Source: Caldicellulosiruptor acetigenus | Lineage (GTDB): Bacteria > Bacillota > Thermoanaerobacteria > Caldicellulosiruptorales > Caldicellulosiruptoraceae | Length of the DNA stretch: 64,000 nucleotides | NCBI RefSeq assembly: GCF_026914305.1 | Contig: NZ_CP113866.1 | Span: 1,181,501 to 1,245,500 of the forward strand | Direction: 5' to 3' | In this document: positions 44,639 to 54,748 of the stretch, in pieces | How the letters are laid out: the number at the start of each line of letters is the position of its first letter | Numbering within the stretch: position 1 is the first letter of the stretch | Notes under the pieces: model-generated | What the model saw: the letters and a program-made list of their open reading frames with translations, nothing else | Databases searched by the model: none | Told to the model about the DNA's origin: nothing | Program-made: the position numbers and the translations under genes

Positions 44639-47188
44639 ATGGTAAACAATCTTAAAAGCTTTGAAAAAGGGCTTTCTTTAAAAGAAGCTGAAGAGAATTT
44701 GGAAAGATTTGGTATAAACGAGATAGAGATTGAAAAAAGAAAAAAACCTCTTTCAATATTTTTAGACCAGTTCAAAGATATCCTGGTTCTGATTTTGGCT
44801 GTATCTACAGCTTTGTCATTTTTGCTCGGCGAATTTTTAGATGCTATTGTTATCTTTTTTCTTATAATTTTGAACGGAACATTGGGATTTATTCAGGAAT
44901 ACAAAGCCGAAAGAGCTTTAGAATCTTTAAAAAACTATATTTCCTACAAAGCAAAAGTTATAAGAGACGGAAAATTAGAAGTAATTGAAGCAAAATATGT
45001 AACAGTAGGAGACATTGTAGTAATTGAAGAGGGAGACAGAATTCCAGCAGATGGAGTATTAGTCGAAGGATATTCACTGAAGGTTGATGAGTCTATCTTA
45101 ACAGGTGAGTCTATAGCCGTGGACAAGGATGTTCACACTGAAAATAAACTTTATATGGGTACGTACGTAGTCAAAGGAAAGGGTTTAATGAGGGTTACTT
45201 CAATAGGGCTTAACACCAAAATGGGGCAAATAGCAAAGGTACTGGTAGAAACACAGGAGACTAAAACACCTTTGCAAGTCAGATTAAACCAGCTTGGCAA
45301 AATACTTGCTGTAATTTGTATTGCTATATGCAGTGTAATAGTAATATTGGGAATAATTAGAAAACAAAATATCTACGACATGTTTATGATAGGAATAAGT
45401 TTAGCAGTTGCAGCAATTCCTGAAGGTCTTCCTGCTGTTGTAACAATTACCTTGGCAATAGGGGTTCAGCGCATGGCAAAGAAAAATGCACTTGTAAGAA
45501 AGCTTTCATCTGTTGAGACCTTAGGGTGTGTAAATGTTATTTGTTCAGACAAAACAGGAACTTTGACAGAGAACAAGATGACTGTGAAAAGGATAGAGAC
45601 AGTTGACATGAGCATAGAGGTTGAAGGGACAGGGTATGATTTGAAAGGAAGGATTCTTTTAAACGGCCGAATTGTAAAAAATCAGCTTCTTGATTACATA
45701 ATGATGTGTGCTGTTAACTGCAATAATGCAGAGTTAGAAAAAATAAGAAATGACTTAAAAACAAGCGGTGACCCAACTGAAATAGCACTTTTAGTTTTAG
45801 CAAAAAAATATAAAGAGTATATAAAAAGAGAAGAAAAAGTGGCAGAAATACCTTTCGATTCTAACAAACGGTATATGGGTGTGACAGTAAAATATGGTGA
45901 TAGCAGTATTTTATTTATCAAGGGTGCGTTTGAGAGCTTGATTGGAAGATGCAAGTTTTATATGTGTCAAGATGGGACAATAAAAGAACTTACCTCCTAT
46001 GAAAAGAGGATAATTGCCAAGAAAAATGAACTGATGTGCAGTGCAGCATTGAGAGTTTTGCTTATGTGCATGAAATTTAATTCACAAGATGTAGATGATA
46101 TGATTTTTTTGGGGCTTGTTGGAATGATAGACCCACCCAAAAGAGGTGTCAAGCTGGCAATTAGCAAGGCAAGAAAAGCTGGAGTTAAAACAGTTATGAT
46201 AACAGGTGACCATAAACTTACAGCGTTTGCAATAGCAAGGGAACTTGGAATTGCAGAAAGCTTTGAAGAGGTGGTCACAGGCGAAGAACTTGAAAAGGAT
46301 GAGAAGTTTATCGAAAAGAATATTGACAATATTTCGGTATTTGCAAGGGTAGACCCACTTTGCAAACTAAAAATTGTAAGACTTTTAAAAAGAAAAGAGA
46401 ACATTGTTGCCATGACAGGTGATGGAATAAATGACGCACCAGCAGTCAAAGAAGCAGATATTGGTATCGCCATGGGAATAAGTGGGAGTGATGTTACAAA
46501 AGAAGCTGCTTCAATGATATTGCTTGACGATAATTACGCCACAATTGTTCATGCTATTGAAGAGGGAAGAATTATCTATGACAACATAAAAAAGTTTGTT
46601 AAATATCTTCTTGCTTGTAATATTGGCGAGGTATTGATAATGCTTTTTACCTCAATATTAAATTTGCCAATTGCCCTCTTGCCCATGCAAATTCTATGGG
46701 TAAATCTTGTGACAGATGGTCTTCCAGCAGCAGCTCTTTCTCTTTCCAAAGGTGATGAAGACTTAATGAGAAGACCGCCAAGACCAAAAAAAGAAAGCCT
46801 TTTTGCAGGTGGACTGATGCAAGAAATAGTATTAAGAGGGCTTTCAATCGGCATATTTGCAACCTTGTCGTTTTACTTACCTCTTTTTAAAGGCTATGAC
46901 CTCACAACGGCAAGAACAGTTGCATTTGCTACACTTGTAATATCTCAGCTCATTTTTGCCTTTGAGTGTTCGACAAATAAAAGGAATGTATTTTCAATGT
47001 TGTTCGGAAACATATACCTTTTAATTGCTGTAATTTCATCGTTTGTTTTATTTTTACTGGTAATATATATACCACAGCTGGGTATAGTATTTGAGGTAAG
47101 TCCCTTGAAAAGTCTTGAATGGGGTATCATCATAATCTGTTCATTATTTCCATCTTTGCTTCATAATATATTTGCAAAAAATATCTAA
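44639..47188 (+). CDS. Cation-transporting P-type ATPase, Ca2+ (P2A) type
   Basis: A 849-aa P-type ATPase. The phosphorylation motif DKTGTLTEN is at about residue 305, with TGES (actuator), TGDGINDAPA (hinge) and about ten membrane helices. Ca2+-site residues of SERCA appear conserved: PEGLP in M4, NIGEV in M5 and NLVTDG in M6; the M8 position is Gln rather than Glu (FATLVISQLIF). It is therefore most likely a Ca2+ exporter, though Mn2+ is possible. The ribosome-binding site GAGGATGAT is somewhat far from ATG 44639. Monocistronic, divergent from the ABC exporter. Confidence 0.92.
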   Translation: MVNNLKSFEKGLSLKEAEENLERFGINEIEIEKRKKPLSIFLDQFKDILVLILAVSTALSFLLGEFLDAIVIFFLIILNGTLGFIQEYKAERALESLKNYISYKAKVIRDGKLEVIEAKYVTVGDIVVIEEGDRIPADGVLVEGYSLKVDESILTGESIAVDKDVHTENKLYMGTYVVKGKGLMRVTSIGLNTKMGQIAKVLVETQETKTPLQVRLNQLGKILAVICIAICSVIVILGIIRKQNIYDMFMIGISLAVAAIPEGLPAVVTITLAIGVQRMAKKNALVRKLSSVETLGCVNVICSDKTGTLTENKMTVKRIETVDMSIEVEGTGYDLKGRILLNGRIVKNQLLDYIMMCAVNCNNAELEKIRNDLKTSGDPTEIALLVLAKKYKEYIKREEKVAEIPFDSNKRYMGVTVKYGDSSILFIKGAFESLIGRCKFYMCQDGTIKELTSYEKRIIAKKNELMCSAALRVLLMCMKFNSQDVDDMIFLGLVGMIDPPKRGVKLAISKARKAGVKTVMITGDHKLTAFAIARELGIAESFEEVVTGEELEKDEKFIEKNIDNISVFARVDPLCKLKIVRLLKRKENIVAMTGDGINDAPAVKEADIGIAMGISGSDVTKEAASMILLDDNYATIVHAIEEGRIIYDNIKKFVKYLLACNIGEVLIMLFTSILNLPIALLPMQILWVNLVTDGLPAAALSLSKGDEDLMRRPPRPKKESLFAGGLMQEIVLRGLSIGIFATLSFYLPLFKGYDLTTARTVAFATLVISQLIFAFECSTNKRNVFSMLFGNIYLLIAVISSFVLFLLVIYIPQLGIVFEVSPLKSLEWGIIIICSLFPSLLHNIFAKNI

Positions 47189-47275
47189 AGTGATAAAATG
47201 AAATGAGAAGATAATTTGATAAAGAAATGACATATAGAATTTAAAATTACTGATAGAAAGGGGAATGACAAACAA

Positions 47276-48928
47276 ATGAAAATTGTTATAATCGGTGGAG
47301 TTGCAGCTGGAGCATCTGCAGCCACAAAAGCCAGAAGAACAAACGAACATGCTCAGATTGTACTGCTTGAGCAGGGAGAGTATGTATCATTTGCAAACTG
47401 CGGTCTTCCGTACTATGTTGGTGGAACAATCCCAAAAAGAGATAGCTTGCTTGTTGTAAGAGAAGAGCTGTTCAGGAAAAGATATAACATTGATGTTCGC
47501 ACGTTATCCCAGGTTACGAAAATCAACAGAAATAGGAAGACTGTGACAGTTTTAGACAAAAGAAATAATACAACATATGAAGAAAGCTATGACAAGCTTA
47601 TCATTGCAACAGGTGCAAGGCCTTTTGTTTTGCCTTTTTTGAAAGATTGCAAAAACTCTTACACATGTTTTACACTCTACGACGTTGATAAAATAAAAGA
47701 GGCTTTCTCTGCAGCTCCAGTTAAAAAAGCAGTTGTAATTGGAGCTGGCTATATTGGCATGGAACTTGCCGAGCAGCTAAATCTTCTGGGTGTGGATTGT
47801 ACCATTGTTGAACTAAAAAGTTCTATTTTGCCTCAGTTTGACAAAGAGATGACAAACCCTGTTGTGTATACGTTAAAAGAAAAAGGTATTGATGTGAAAA
47901 CTGGGGTATCTGTGGTTGATGCAGATGTTGTTGACGGGGTTGCAAAGAGGTTAAAACTTTCAAATGGCGAAGAGGTAGAATGCAATGTTGTTTTTCAGAC
48001 AGCAGGTGTGATACCAAATGTTGAGCTTGCAAGAGAAGCAGGCCTTGAAGTGAACAGGGGAATTGTGGTAAATAACAAGATGCAGACCTCTGACCCTGAC
48101 ATTTATGCAGCCGGCGATGCAGTTGAAGTAAAAAGTATTATCACAGGCAAAAATGTATGGATTCCTTTGGCAGGACCTGCAAACAAGCAGGGAAGAGTTG
48201 CTGGGTGCAATGCAGCAGGCGGAAACTTGGAATTCAAAGGAGTAATAGGCAGTTCTATTATCAAGGTATTTGACTGGGCTTTGGCGAAGGTTGGACTTAG
48301 CGAAGCTGAGTGTAAAGACCAAGGACTTGATTATAACGTAACAACTGTTCATCCTCTTCATCATGCTGGTTACTATCCAGGCGGCAAGCAGCTGACAATA
48401 AAACTTATATTTGACAACTCAACTGGCAGAATTTATGGTGCACAGGTTATTGGAAAAGAAGGAGTTGACAAAAGAGCTGATGTTATTGCAACTGCAATAT
48501 ATGCAGGTTTGACAGTATTTGACCTAGAAAATCTTGACCTTGTATATGCACCGCCATTTTCATCTGCAAAAGACCCTGTTATAATGGCTGGCATGACAGC
48601 TTCTAATATAATACGTGGAGAGGTTAAAAATATTTTGCCTGACAGAGTATTTGAGCTTCTTGATAATCCAGAGTATCTTATCTTAGATGTAAGAACACCA
48701 GAAGAGTACGAGTTTGGACATATAAAGGGAGCAGTGAATATTCCTGTAGATGAGCTTAGAAACAGACTAAACGAACTTCCAAAGGACAAGAAGATTATTG
48801 TTTACTGTGGTGTGGGATTTAGGTCATATCATGGATGTTTGATTTTAAAAGCAAATGGTTTTGATTGTTGGAATATGAGCGGTGGCTGGACATCATGGAG
48901 AATGTACTATCCTGATATGGTAGAGTAA
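47276..48928 (+). CDS. CoA-disulfide reductase/NADH oxidase-like with C-terminal rhodanese domain
   Basis: A 550-aa flavoenzyme. The N-terminal FAD dinucleotide motif VIIGGVAAGASAA and the active Cys in SFANCGLPYYVGG (C42) match CoA-disulfide reductases; a second NAD(P)H site follows (VVIGAGYIGMELAEQL), then YAAGDAVE. About residues 455-550 form a rhodanese domain with the active loop YCGVGFRS. Such CoADR-RHD fusions reduce CoA or protein persulfides and polysulfides. A role in thiol and sulfur redox balance is likely. It is followed 14 bp later by ispD. Confidence 0.9.
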   Translation: MKIVIIGGVAAGASAATKARRTNEHAQIVLLEQGEYVSFANCGLPYYVGGTIPKRDSLLVVREELFRKRYNIDVRTLSQVTKINRNRKTVTVLDKRNNTTYEESYDKLIIATGARPFVLPFLKDCKNSYTCFTLYDVDKIKEAFSAAPVKKAVVIGAGYIGMELAEQLNLLGVDCTIVELKSSILPQFDKEMTNPVVYTLKEKGIDVKTGVSVVDADVVDGVAKRLKLSNGEEVECNVVFQTAGVIPNVELAREAGLEVNRGIVVNNKMQTSDPDIYAAGDAVEVKSIITGKNVWIPLAGPANKQGRVAGCNAAGGNLEFKGVIGSSIIKVFDWALAKVGLSEAECKDQGLDYNVTTVHPLHHAGYYPGGKQLTIKLIFDNSTGRIYGAQVIGKEGVDKRADVIATAIYAGLTVFDLENLDLVYAPPFSSAKDPVIMAGMTASNIIRGEVKNILPDRVFELLDNPEYLILDVRTPEEYEFGHIKGAVNIPVDELRNRLNELPKDKKIIVYCGVGFRSYHGCLILKANGFDCWNMSGGWTSWRMYYPDMVE

Positions 48929-48942
48929 GTGGAGGGAAAAGA

Positions 48943-49617
48943 GTGAAAACATGCGCTATTTTGTGTGCGGCAGGTAAAGGCACAAGGTTTGGGGGGGATA
49001 CCCCCAAACAATTTTTATTTTTAAAGGGCAAAATGATAATTGAATATTCTCTTGAAGTGTTTGAAAAATCACATTTTATTGATGGAGTTGTGCTGCTTGT
49101 ACCTCAAGGTTTTGAAGATATTGCAAGATGTTTAAAAAATAAATTCAGCAAGGTTATTTCCTGGGATTATGGTGGGAAAGAGAGAGCAGACACTGTAAAA
49201 AGAGGATTGGAGATTTTAAAAGGTGAGTGTGATATTGTTGCAATCCACGATGCTGCAAGACCTTTTATTACTTTAGAGCTTCTGGAAAAATTAATTGCTG
49301 AGGTTGAGACTCATTTTGCAGTTGCGCCTGGCATTTTGGCAAAGGATACTGTAAAGTTTGTAGTGGATGGTCACATTCAAAATACATTGCCACGGTCTAA
49401 TATATGTTTGATACAAACCCCTCAAGTTTTTAAGTTTGATTTAATATATAGAGGATATGAGATGGTTAAAAATGAGTTGTTTACAGATGACCTTCAGTAT
49501 GTTGAGTTGATGGGTATAAAGCCTAAGATAATTGAAAATAGTAGCATAAATTTCAAAATAACAACAAAAGAAGACCTTCTGATTGCGGAGGCTATTGTAG
49601 AGAAGGGGTATTGGTAG
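48943..49617 (+). CDS. ispD: 2-C-methyl-D-erythritol 4-phosphate cytidylyltransferase IspD
   Basis: Third enzyme of the MEP isoprenoid pathway, adding CMP to MEP. A 224-aa NTP-transferase with the CTP loop CAAGKGTRFGGDTPKQFL, an active-site Lys in the PKQF motif, VAIHDAARPF (metal/CTP-binding) and the closing ITTKEDLLIAE. GTG start with GGAGGGAAAAGA upstream. The partner enzyme IspE is at 33817. Confidence 0.94.
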   Translation: MKTCAILCAAGKGTRFGGDTPKQFLFLKGKMIIEYSLEVFEKSHFIDGVVLLVPQGFEDIARCLKNKFSKVISWDYGGKERADTVKRGLEILKGECDIVAIHDAARPFITLELLEKLIAEVETHFAVAPGILAKDTVKFVVDGHIQNTLPRSNICLIQTPQVFKFDLIYRGYEMVKNELFTDDLQYVELMGIKPKIIENSSINFKITTKEDLLIAEAIVEKGYW

Positions 49618-49667
49618 TAAAATATCTTTTGAAAGGTTTTAAAACTTTTTGAAAAGGTTGTGAGGCT

Positions 49668-50477
49668 GTGAAAGTGTATGCTTTAGTTGGACCAAGTGGT
49701 ACAGGTAAAAGCTATAAGGCAATAGTGGTTGCGAAGATGCTGGGAGCAAGTGCTATAATAGACGACGGTATTTTGGTTTACAACTCAAAGCTTGTTGCAG
49801 GAAAGTCTGCAAAGAAAGAACCTACATATTTGGCTTCAGTAAGAAGAGCGCTTTTTATGGAAGATGATCATGCAAATGAAGTGAAAAAGGCAATAAAAGA
49901 TTTGAACATTGATTCTATTTTAATCTTAGCTACATCCAAGCAAATGGCACAGATGATAGCAAAAAGATTAGAATTGGGAACTATTGAAAGGTTTGTTGAT
50001 ATCAAAGAGGTTTCGAGCGACTTTGAGATAAAAAAAGCAATAACCATGCGAAATAAAGAAGGAAAACACGTTGTACCTGTTCCAACTTTTGAAATAAAAA
50101 AGGACTTTTCTGGTTTGCTGATATATCCTTTAAAGCTTTTTAAAAGAATAAACCTCAACGATTATATTGTTGCTGAAAAGACTATAGTAAGACCTACCTT
50201 TAGCTATTTGGGTGAATATACTATTTCAGAAAATGTCTTGATTGCGTATGTTCGCAGAGTACTCAAAAAAAGCAATGATATTGCTAAGATACTTTCAATT
50301 GACCTTGCTATCAAAAATAATCTGTTGTATATAAAGATTGAGGTTATATTAAAATTTGGTTGCAACATAAAATCTGCACTTGAAGGAATACAAAGGGAGA
50401 TAAAAGAGGAGATAGAATATTATACCTCAATAAATGTAGAGTACATTCACATCATTGCAAAAGGAGTACAGGTGTAA
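49668..50477 (+). CDS. P-loop NTPase fused to an Asp23/Gls24-like domain
   Basis: A 269-aa two-part protein. Residues about 1-150 form a small P-loop NTPase with Walker A GPSGTGKS (about 7-14), a conserved IIDDGILVYNSKLVAGKSAK segment and ILILATSKQMAQ. Residues about 180-269 (GEYTISENVLIAYVRRVLKK, then IKSALEGIQREIKEEIE) resemble the Asp23/Gls24 envelope-stress family. There is no membrane segment. The family is known only as conserved hypothetical to me, so its job is open; a nucleotide-driven role in envelope homeostasis is inference. GTG start with AGGTTGTGAGG upstream. Confidence 0.78.
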   Translation: MKVYALVGPSGTGKSYKAIVVAKMLGASAIIDDGILVYNSKLVAGKSAKKEPTYLASVRRALFMEDDHANEVKKAIKDLNIDSILILATSKQMAQMIAKRLELGTIERFVDIKEVSSDFEIKKAITMRNKEGKHVVPVPTFEIKKDFSGLLIYPLKLFKRINLNDYIVAEKTIVRPTFSYLGEYTISENVLIAYVRRVLKKSNDIAKILSIDLAIKNNLLYIKIEVILKFGCNIKSALEGIQREIKEEIEYYTSINVEYIHIIAKGVQV

Positions 50478-50485
50478 AAATACTT

Positions 50486-51250
50486 TTACTTGTATTTTCC
50501 AAGTTTTTCAGTAGCATTCAAAAGAGAGTTTCTTATCTCTTCAGTCACAGTATTATTGGCATTTCGATAGTCAAACTGTTTATTAAAGTCACAAACGTTT
50601 GTATAAATTCGAGAGAGATTATCAAGCTCAATTTTACAAATTTTTTCGGCAAAATTGTTGAGTTCTTTTCCGGACAAACAATTTAAAGAATACTTCAAAA
50701 GTTCATTGAAATGATGTAGGCAAAATCCTTTTGAAGAAAGAACTTTTTGCTGAAAATCTTTCTGGTTTTTCCACATGAAAAAGAATACTTCAAAATAATT
50801 TTTCATTCTTGCTTGAATTCTTTCACAGATAACGCACTGGACAGAGAGGTTTTCTAAGTATTGGATTAGATCTGTCAATTTGTTTTTGTTCAAATTTTGA
50901 TTACCAAGAAGTTTTTTTATAAATCCGTCTTTTTGCTGCAACGTTGCCGCTGAGAAATTGGAATATATAAGTTTTTCAAGATGTTTTTTTATTTCATTAA
51001 GGTGAGTTTCCAATATAAGGCCATAAGGAAGCTTATTTTTTTGTTCGAGCAGCATGTGAAAATGCCTTCTGCAAAAACCTTTTTTGTTAGTTTCTATCCT
51101 TGCATCAACCTCCATAACACTTTCACCGAGCACAATTTCAATGCATTGTTTTTCGAAATTATTTTCAAGGTAACAAAAAGCACATTCACAATTTACTGAA
51201 AAAGCATCATTGACAGGAATCATGTATATCTTTTCGTTTCTCATTAGCAT
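50486..51250 (-). CDS. Cys/His-rich protein, DUF6062-like
   Basis: A 254-aa protein with two related halves, each containing a CxxC-type pair followed by a Cys-x-x-His: CECAFC with GFCRRHFHMLL (about 21-66), and CVIC with GFCLHHFNELL (about 138-188). This pattern fits the DUF6062 family and suggests two metal sites, perhaps zinc or iron-sulfur, made by an internal duplication. No signal peptide or membrane segment. AAGGAG lies 5 nt upstream of the ATG. It is convergent with the P-loop/Asp23-like gene (8-bp gap). Function unknown. Confidence 0.75.
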   Translation of the reverse strand: MLMRNEKIYMIPVNDAFSVNCECAFCYLENNFEKQCIEIVLGESVMEVDARIETNKKGFCRRHFHMLLEQKNKLPYGLILETHLNEIKKHLEKLIYSNFSAATLQQKDGFIKKLLGNQNLNKNKLTDLIQYLENLSVQCVICERIQARMKNYFEVFFFMWKNQKDFQQKVLSSKGFCLHHFNELLKYSLNCLSGKELNNFAEKICKIELDNLSRIYTNVCDFNKQFDYRNANNTVTEEIRNSLLNATEKLGKYK

Positions 51251-51430
51251 CTAACTCCTTATATTTTTTATTTTTAATAGTTACCAGTTTTAAAATGGTT
51301 CATAACATTTATTTTACAGCCTTTTTCTCTTTCTAACAACAACAAAGTTGTTTTTATAAAAAAGAATAAATATCGAAAAAATGGGTATAAAATTTTTAAA
51401 GTAAAACTAGAAAGATGGAGTGAAAAGTTT

Positions 51431-53794
51431 ATGAAGCTTACACCAGATAAATTAAAAAAGAATGTAGATTTATCCAATTTTGAATTTAAAAACACAAACG
51501 AGATAGAACCTTTGACAACAATAATTGGTCAAGAAAGAGCCAAAAGAGCATTTGAGTTTGGACTGAGCGTTACCACAAAAGGATACAACATTTACATGTG
51601 TGGTCCCACAGGTACAGGTAAGACAAGTTTTGCCGAAAATTATTTAAAGGAGATAGCAAAAAACAAACCTGCTCCGAACGACTGGGTTTATGTTTATAAT
51701 TTTGCCAATCCTGACTCGCCTATTGCAATATCTCTGCCGAAGGGAATGGGCAAAGTTTTTAAGAAAGATATGGCAGATTTTTTAGAGTTTGTAATTAATG
51801 ATTTGAAGAAGGTTTTTAACAGTGAGGAATACGAAAATGACAAAAACAATATCTACAATGAGTACCAGGAAAAGAGGACACAGCTTTTAGATAGGTTAGC
51901 TGAAGAAGCAAGAGAATATGATTTTGAGATAAAGTACACTCCAAGCGGTGTGTATTTCATTCCTATTGTAAATGGGAGGGCTATTTCAGAAGAGGAATAT
52001 CCTGAGTTAGAAAAGACTATCAGAGATGAAATAGAAAAAAAAGTCAAGAAGCTTCAACTTGAAACTCAAGAAGTTCTAAAGAAAATAAAGATTCTTGAAA
52101 AAGAGTTGAAAGAAAGAATAAAAGAACTACAAAAGAGGATAGCCGTCTTTACGATAAGTCATTATGTATATGAAATCAGAAGCAAGTATAAAGATAACAA
52201 AAAAATTTTGGACTATATTGATAGTGTGACAGATGACATAATTGAAAACCTTGACGATTTTTTGGACAAAGAAGAGGAGGATACATCTTTACCTTTTCAA
52301 TTTGTTCCGTATAAAAAGATGTCAAGACTTGATAAATATAAGGTCAATGTTATTGTTGACAATTCGGAATTAGAGGGTGCGCCTGTTGTTTATGAAGTAA
52401 ATCCAACCTATTACAATCTCATAGGTAAAATTGAATATGATAGCGAGATGGGCAACATCCTTGTTACAGACTACACAAAAATCAAGGCGGGAGCAATTCA
52501 CAGAGCAAACGGAGGATATCTCATCCTTCAGGCAAAAGATTTGCTAAGCTATCCACAGGCATGGGAAGCCTTGAAAAGAGTACTAAAAACAGGTCAGATA
52601 TACATTGAAAATCTAAAAGATATTTATGGACTTTTTATAACCCCTTCTTTAAAACCAGAACCTATACCAGTTGATTTAAAGGTTATTTTAATTGGCAGTG
52701 AATATATTTATAACATCCTATACACATACGATGAAGATTTTAAAAAGCTTTTCAAGATTAAAGCTGATTTTGACAGCGAAATGGATTACAATCAAGATAA
52801 TCTCTATAAGATGATTCAGTTTATTAGTTCATTTTGTAAAAAAGAAAATGCATTGCCATTTTCCAAGGATGCCGTTGAGAAGGTAATTGAATATTCCTGC
52901 AGACTTGTTGAGAACCAGGAAAAGCTTTCAACGCGGTTTAATGAAATTGTTGAGATATTGGCAGAAGCTAACACCTGGGCTGAACTGGAAAGAAGTAATG
53001 TGGTGAAGAAGGAACATGTGAGCAAAGCAATTTGTGAAAAAGAATACAGAAGCGCAAAATATGAAGAAAAAATAAACCAGATGATTGAGGAAGGTACTAT
53101 TTTAGTTGATGTGGATGGCTATAAGTCTGGCCAAATAAATGCTCTTGCAATTCTGGATGTTGGTGACTATGTTTTTGGCAAACCTTCTTTAATAACAGTT
53201 GCCACAAGTAGCGGAAGAAGTGGTATAATAAATATTGAACGTGAAGTACAAATGTCTGGAAAAACTCATAGCAAAGGTATTTTAATTATCTCAGGCTATA
53301 TTTCACAGCTGTTTGCCCAAGATATGCCACTTACGTTAAATGCAACTATATGTTTTGAACAGCTATATTCTGGCATTGAAGGTGATTCTGCATCAGCAGC
53401 TGAACTTTGTGCCCTGCTTTCAGCCTTAAGTGATGTGCCCATCTATCAGGGAATAGCAATAACAGGTTCTGTAAACCAAAAGGGAGTGATTCAGCCTGTT
53501 GGTGGTGTGACAAAAAAGATAGAGGGTTTTTATTATGTTTGCAAGAAAAAAGGTTTAAATGGCAAGCAGGGTGTTATAATCCCACATCAAAATATAAAAA
53601 ATTTGGTATTGTGTGACGAGGTGGTAGAAGAAGTTAGAAAAGAAAATTTTCACATCTGGGCAGTAAAAACAATCGATGAAGCTGTTGAGATTTTGACAGG
53701 CAAAAAGTTTGAAGAAGTGGTACTTTTGGCAAGACAAAAGTTAAAAAGATACTTAGACAATTTGGTAAGTTTTAGTGATAAAAAAGATGAGTAA
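51431..53794 (+). CDS. Lon-like ATP-dependent protease (AAA_32/LonB type)
   Basis: A 787-aa AAA+ protease of the Lon superfamily. Walker A is GPTGTGKT (58-65), a long coiled-coil insertion spans about 120-280, and the C-terminal Lon protease domain has catalytic S655 (GDSASAAE) and K696 (PVGGVTKKIEG), 41 residues apart, close to the spacing in E. coli Lon. It lacks the classical Lon N-domain, and there is no membrane segment, unlike archaeal LonB. Likely a cytosolic quality-control protease in line with the chaperones in this window. ATG with GGAGTG upstream. Confidence 0.92.
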   Translation: MKLTPDKLKKNVDLSNFEFKNTNEIEPLTTIIGQERAKRAFEFGLSVTTKGYNIYMCGPTGTGKTSFAENYLKEIAKNKPAPNDWVYVYNFANPDSPIAISLPKGMGKVFKKDMADFLEFVINDLKKVFNSEEYENDKNNIYNEYQEKRTQLLDRLAEEAREYDFEIKYTPSGVYFIPIVNGRAISEEEYPELEKTIRDEIEKKVKKLQLETQEVLKKIKILEKELKERIKELQKRIAVFTISHYVYEIRSKYKDNKKILDYIDSVTDDIIENLDDFLDKEEEDTSLPFQFVPYKKMSRLDKYKVNVIVDNSELEGAPVVYEVNPTYYNLIGKIEYDSEMGNILVTDYTKIKAGAIHRANGGYLILQAKDLLSYPQAWEALKRVLKTGQIYIENLKDIYGLFITPSLKPEPIPVDLKVILIGSEYIYNILYTYDEDFKKLFKIKADFDSEMDYNQDNLYKMIQFISSFCKKENALPFSKDAVEKVIEYSCRLVENQEKLSTRFNEIVEILAEANTWAELERSNVVKKEHVSKAICEKEYRSAKYEEKINQMIEEGTILVDVDGYKSGQINALAILDVGDYVFGKPSLITVATSSGRSGIINIEREVQMSGKTHSKGILIISGYISQLFAQDMPLTLNATICFEQLYSGIEGDSASAAELCALLSALSDVPIYQGIAITGSVNQKGVIQPVGGVTKKIEGFYYVCKKKGLNGKQGVIIPHQNIKNLVLCDEVVEEVRKENFHIWAVKTIDEAVEILTGKKFEEVVLLARQKLKRYLDNLVSFSDKKDE

Positions 53795-53814
53795 GAAAGG
53801 AGAGATATTTTGAG

Positions 53815-54327
53815 ATGTCTATGGATATGTTAGAAGTTTTAAAGTCTCGAAGAAGTATCAGGAAATATAAAAAGAATATGGCTATTGACAGAGAAGTTAT
53901 TGAAAAGATAATTGATGCTGCAAGATTTGCACCTACTGCAAGAGGAAATGAAGGCTGGGAATTTGTTGTAGTAACAGATGAAAACATTAAAAGACGAATT
54001 GCTCAAAAAGCCCGATATGGCAGATTCATAGAAGATGCTTCGTGCTGTGTTGCTGTGCTTTATGAGAAAGATTTCGAATATATTTTAGAAGATATGTCAG
54101 CGGCGACCACATATATTTTAGTGGCTGCAAAAGCTTTAGGACTTGGCAGCTGTTGGGTTGCAAGCTATAAAAAGGAGCATTCAGAAGATGTCAAGAAGCT
54201 GCTAAACGTTCCAGACAATTTAGAACTTTGTGCGCTCATTGCAATAGGTTATGCTGATGAAGAACCTGTGAGAAATAAAAAGCCACTATCTTCGATACTT
54301 CACTGGGATAAATACCAAAGAAAATAA
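53815..54327 (+). CDS. Nitroreductase family FMN oxidoreductase
   Basis: A 170-aa small nitroreductase-fold flavoenzyme. The FMN-binding start SRRSIRKYKK, the segment AARFAPTARGNEGWEFVVV and the C-terminal GLGSCWVASY...ALIAIGYADEEP are typical. The short length is that of the compact clostridial group; the substrate is unknown. AAGGAGAGAT precedes the ATG. It lies 20 bp after the Lon-like gene and 20 bp before the YjbQ gene, so the three may form an operon. Confidence 0.9.
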   Translation: MSMDMLEVLKSRRSIRKYKKNMAIDREVIEKIIDAARFAPTARGNEGWEFVVVTDENIKRRIAQKARYGRFIEDASCCVAVLYEKDFEYILEDMSAATTYILVAAKALGLGSCWVASYKKEHSEDVKKLLNVPDNLELCALIAIGYADEEPVRNKKPLSSILHWDKYQRK

Positions 54328-54347
54328 TACGGGAGGGAATTTCTGAT

Positions 54348-54740
54348 TTGTTTAGGGAAATTGAGATAAGAACAAAAGACAGGGTGGACTTTGTTGATAT
54401 TACAAGTAAGCTAAAAGAAATTGTTAGACAGTCTAATATCGAAGAAGGACTAATGACAGTATTTGTTCCACATACAACTGCAGGTATTACAATCAATGAG
54501 CATGCTGACCCGTCGGTTGTAAGTGATATAAAAAAACAACTTGAAAAGTTAGTGCCGGCGAACAATGGCTATAGCCACAGTGAGGGGAATTCTGATGCGC
54601 ATATAAAGGCAAGCTTGATAGGTTCATCTGTTAATATTATAATTCGAAACGGTGAAATGATGCTTGGTACATGGCAAGGAGTGTTCTTTTGTGAGTTTGA
54701 TGGTCCAAGGAGAAGGAAGATATATGTGTATATAAAATAA
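54348..54740 (+). CDS. YjbQ-family protein (UPF0047)
   Basis: A 130-aa beta-rich protein of the YjbQ/UPF0047 family. The signature is unmistakable: VPHTTAGITINEHADPSV, YSHSEGNSDAHIKASLIGSS and GTWQGVFFCEFDGPR. Members form trimers and have been reported to show weak thiamine-phosphate synthase activity; the true role is not settled. TTG start, preceded by GGGAGGG at about 10 nt. Confidence 0.92.
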   Translation: MFREIEIRTKDRVDFVDITSKLKEIVRQSNIEEGLMTVFVPHTTAGITINEHADPSVVSDIKKQLEKLVPANNGYSHSEGNSDAHIKASLIGSSVNIIIRNGEMMLGTWQGVFFCEFDGPRRRKIYVYIK

Positions 54741-54748
54741 AGTTTTTA

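Noticed and set aside
50477..50498. AAAATAC/GTATTTT hairpin as a terminator between convergent genes
   Set aside because: Only 7 A/T-rich pairs and no independent support; too weak to annotate.
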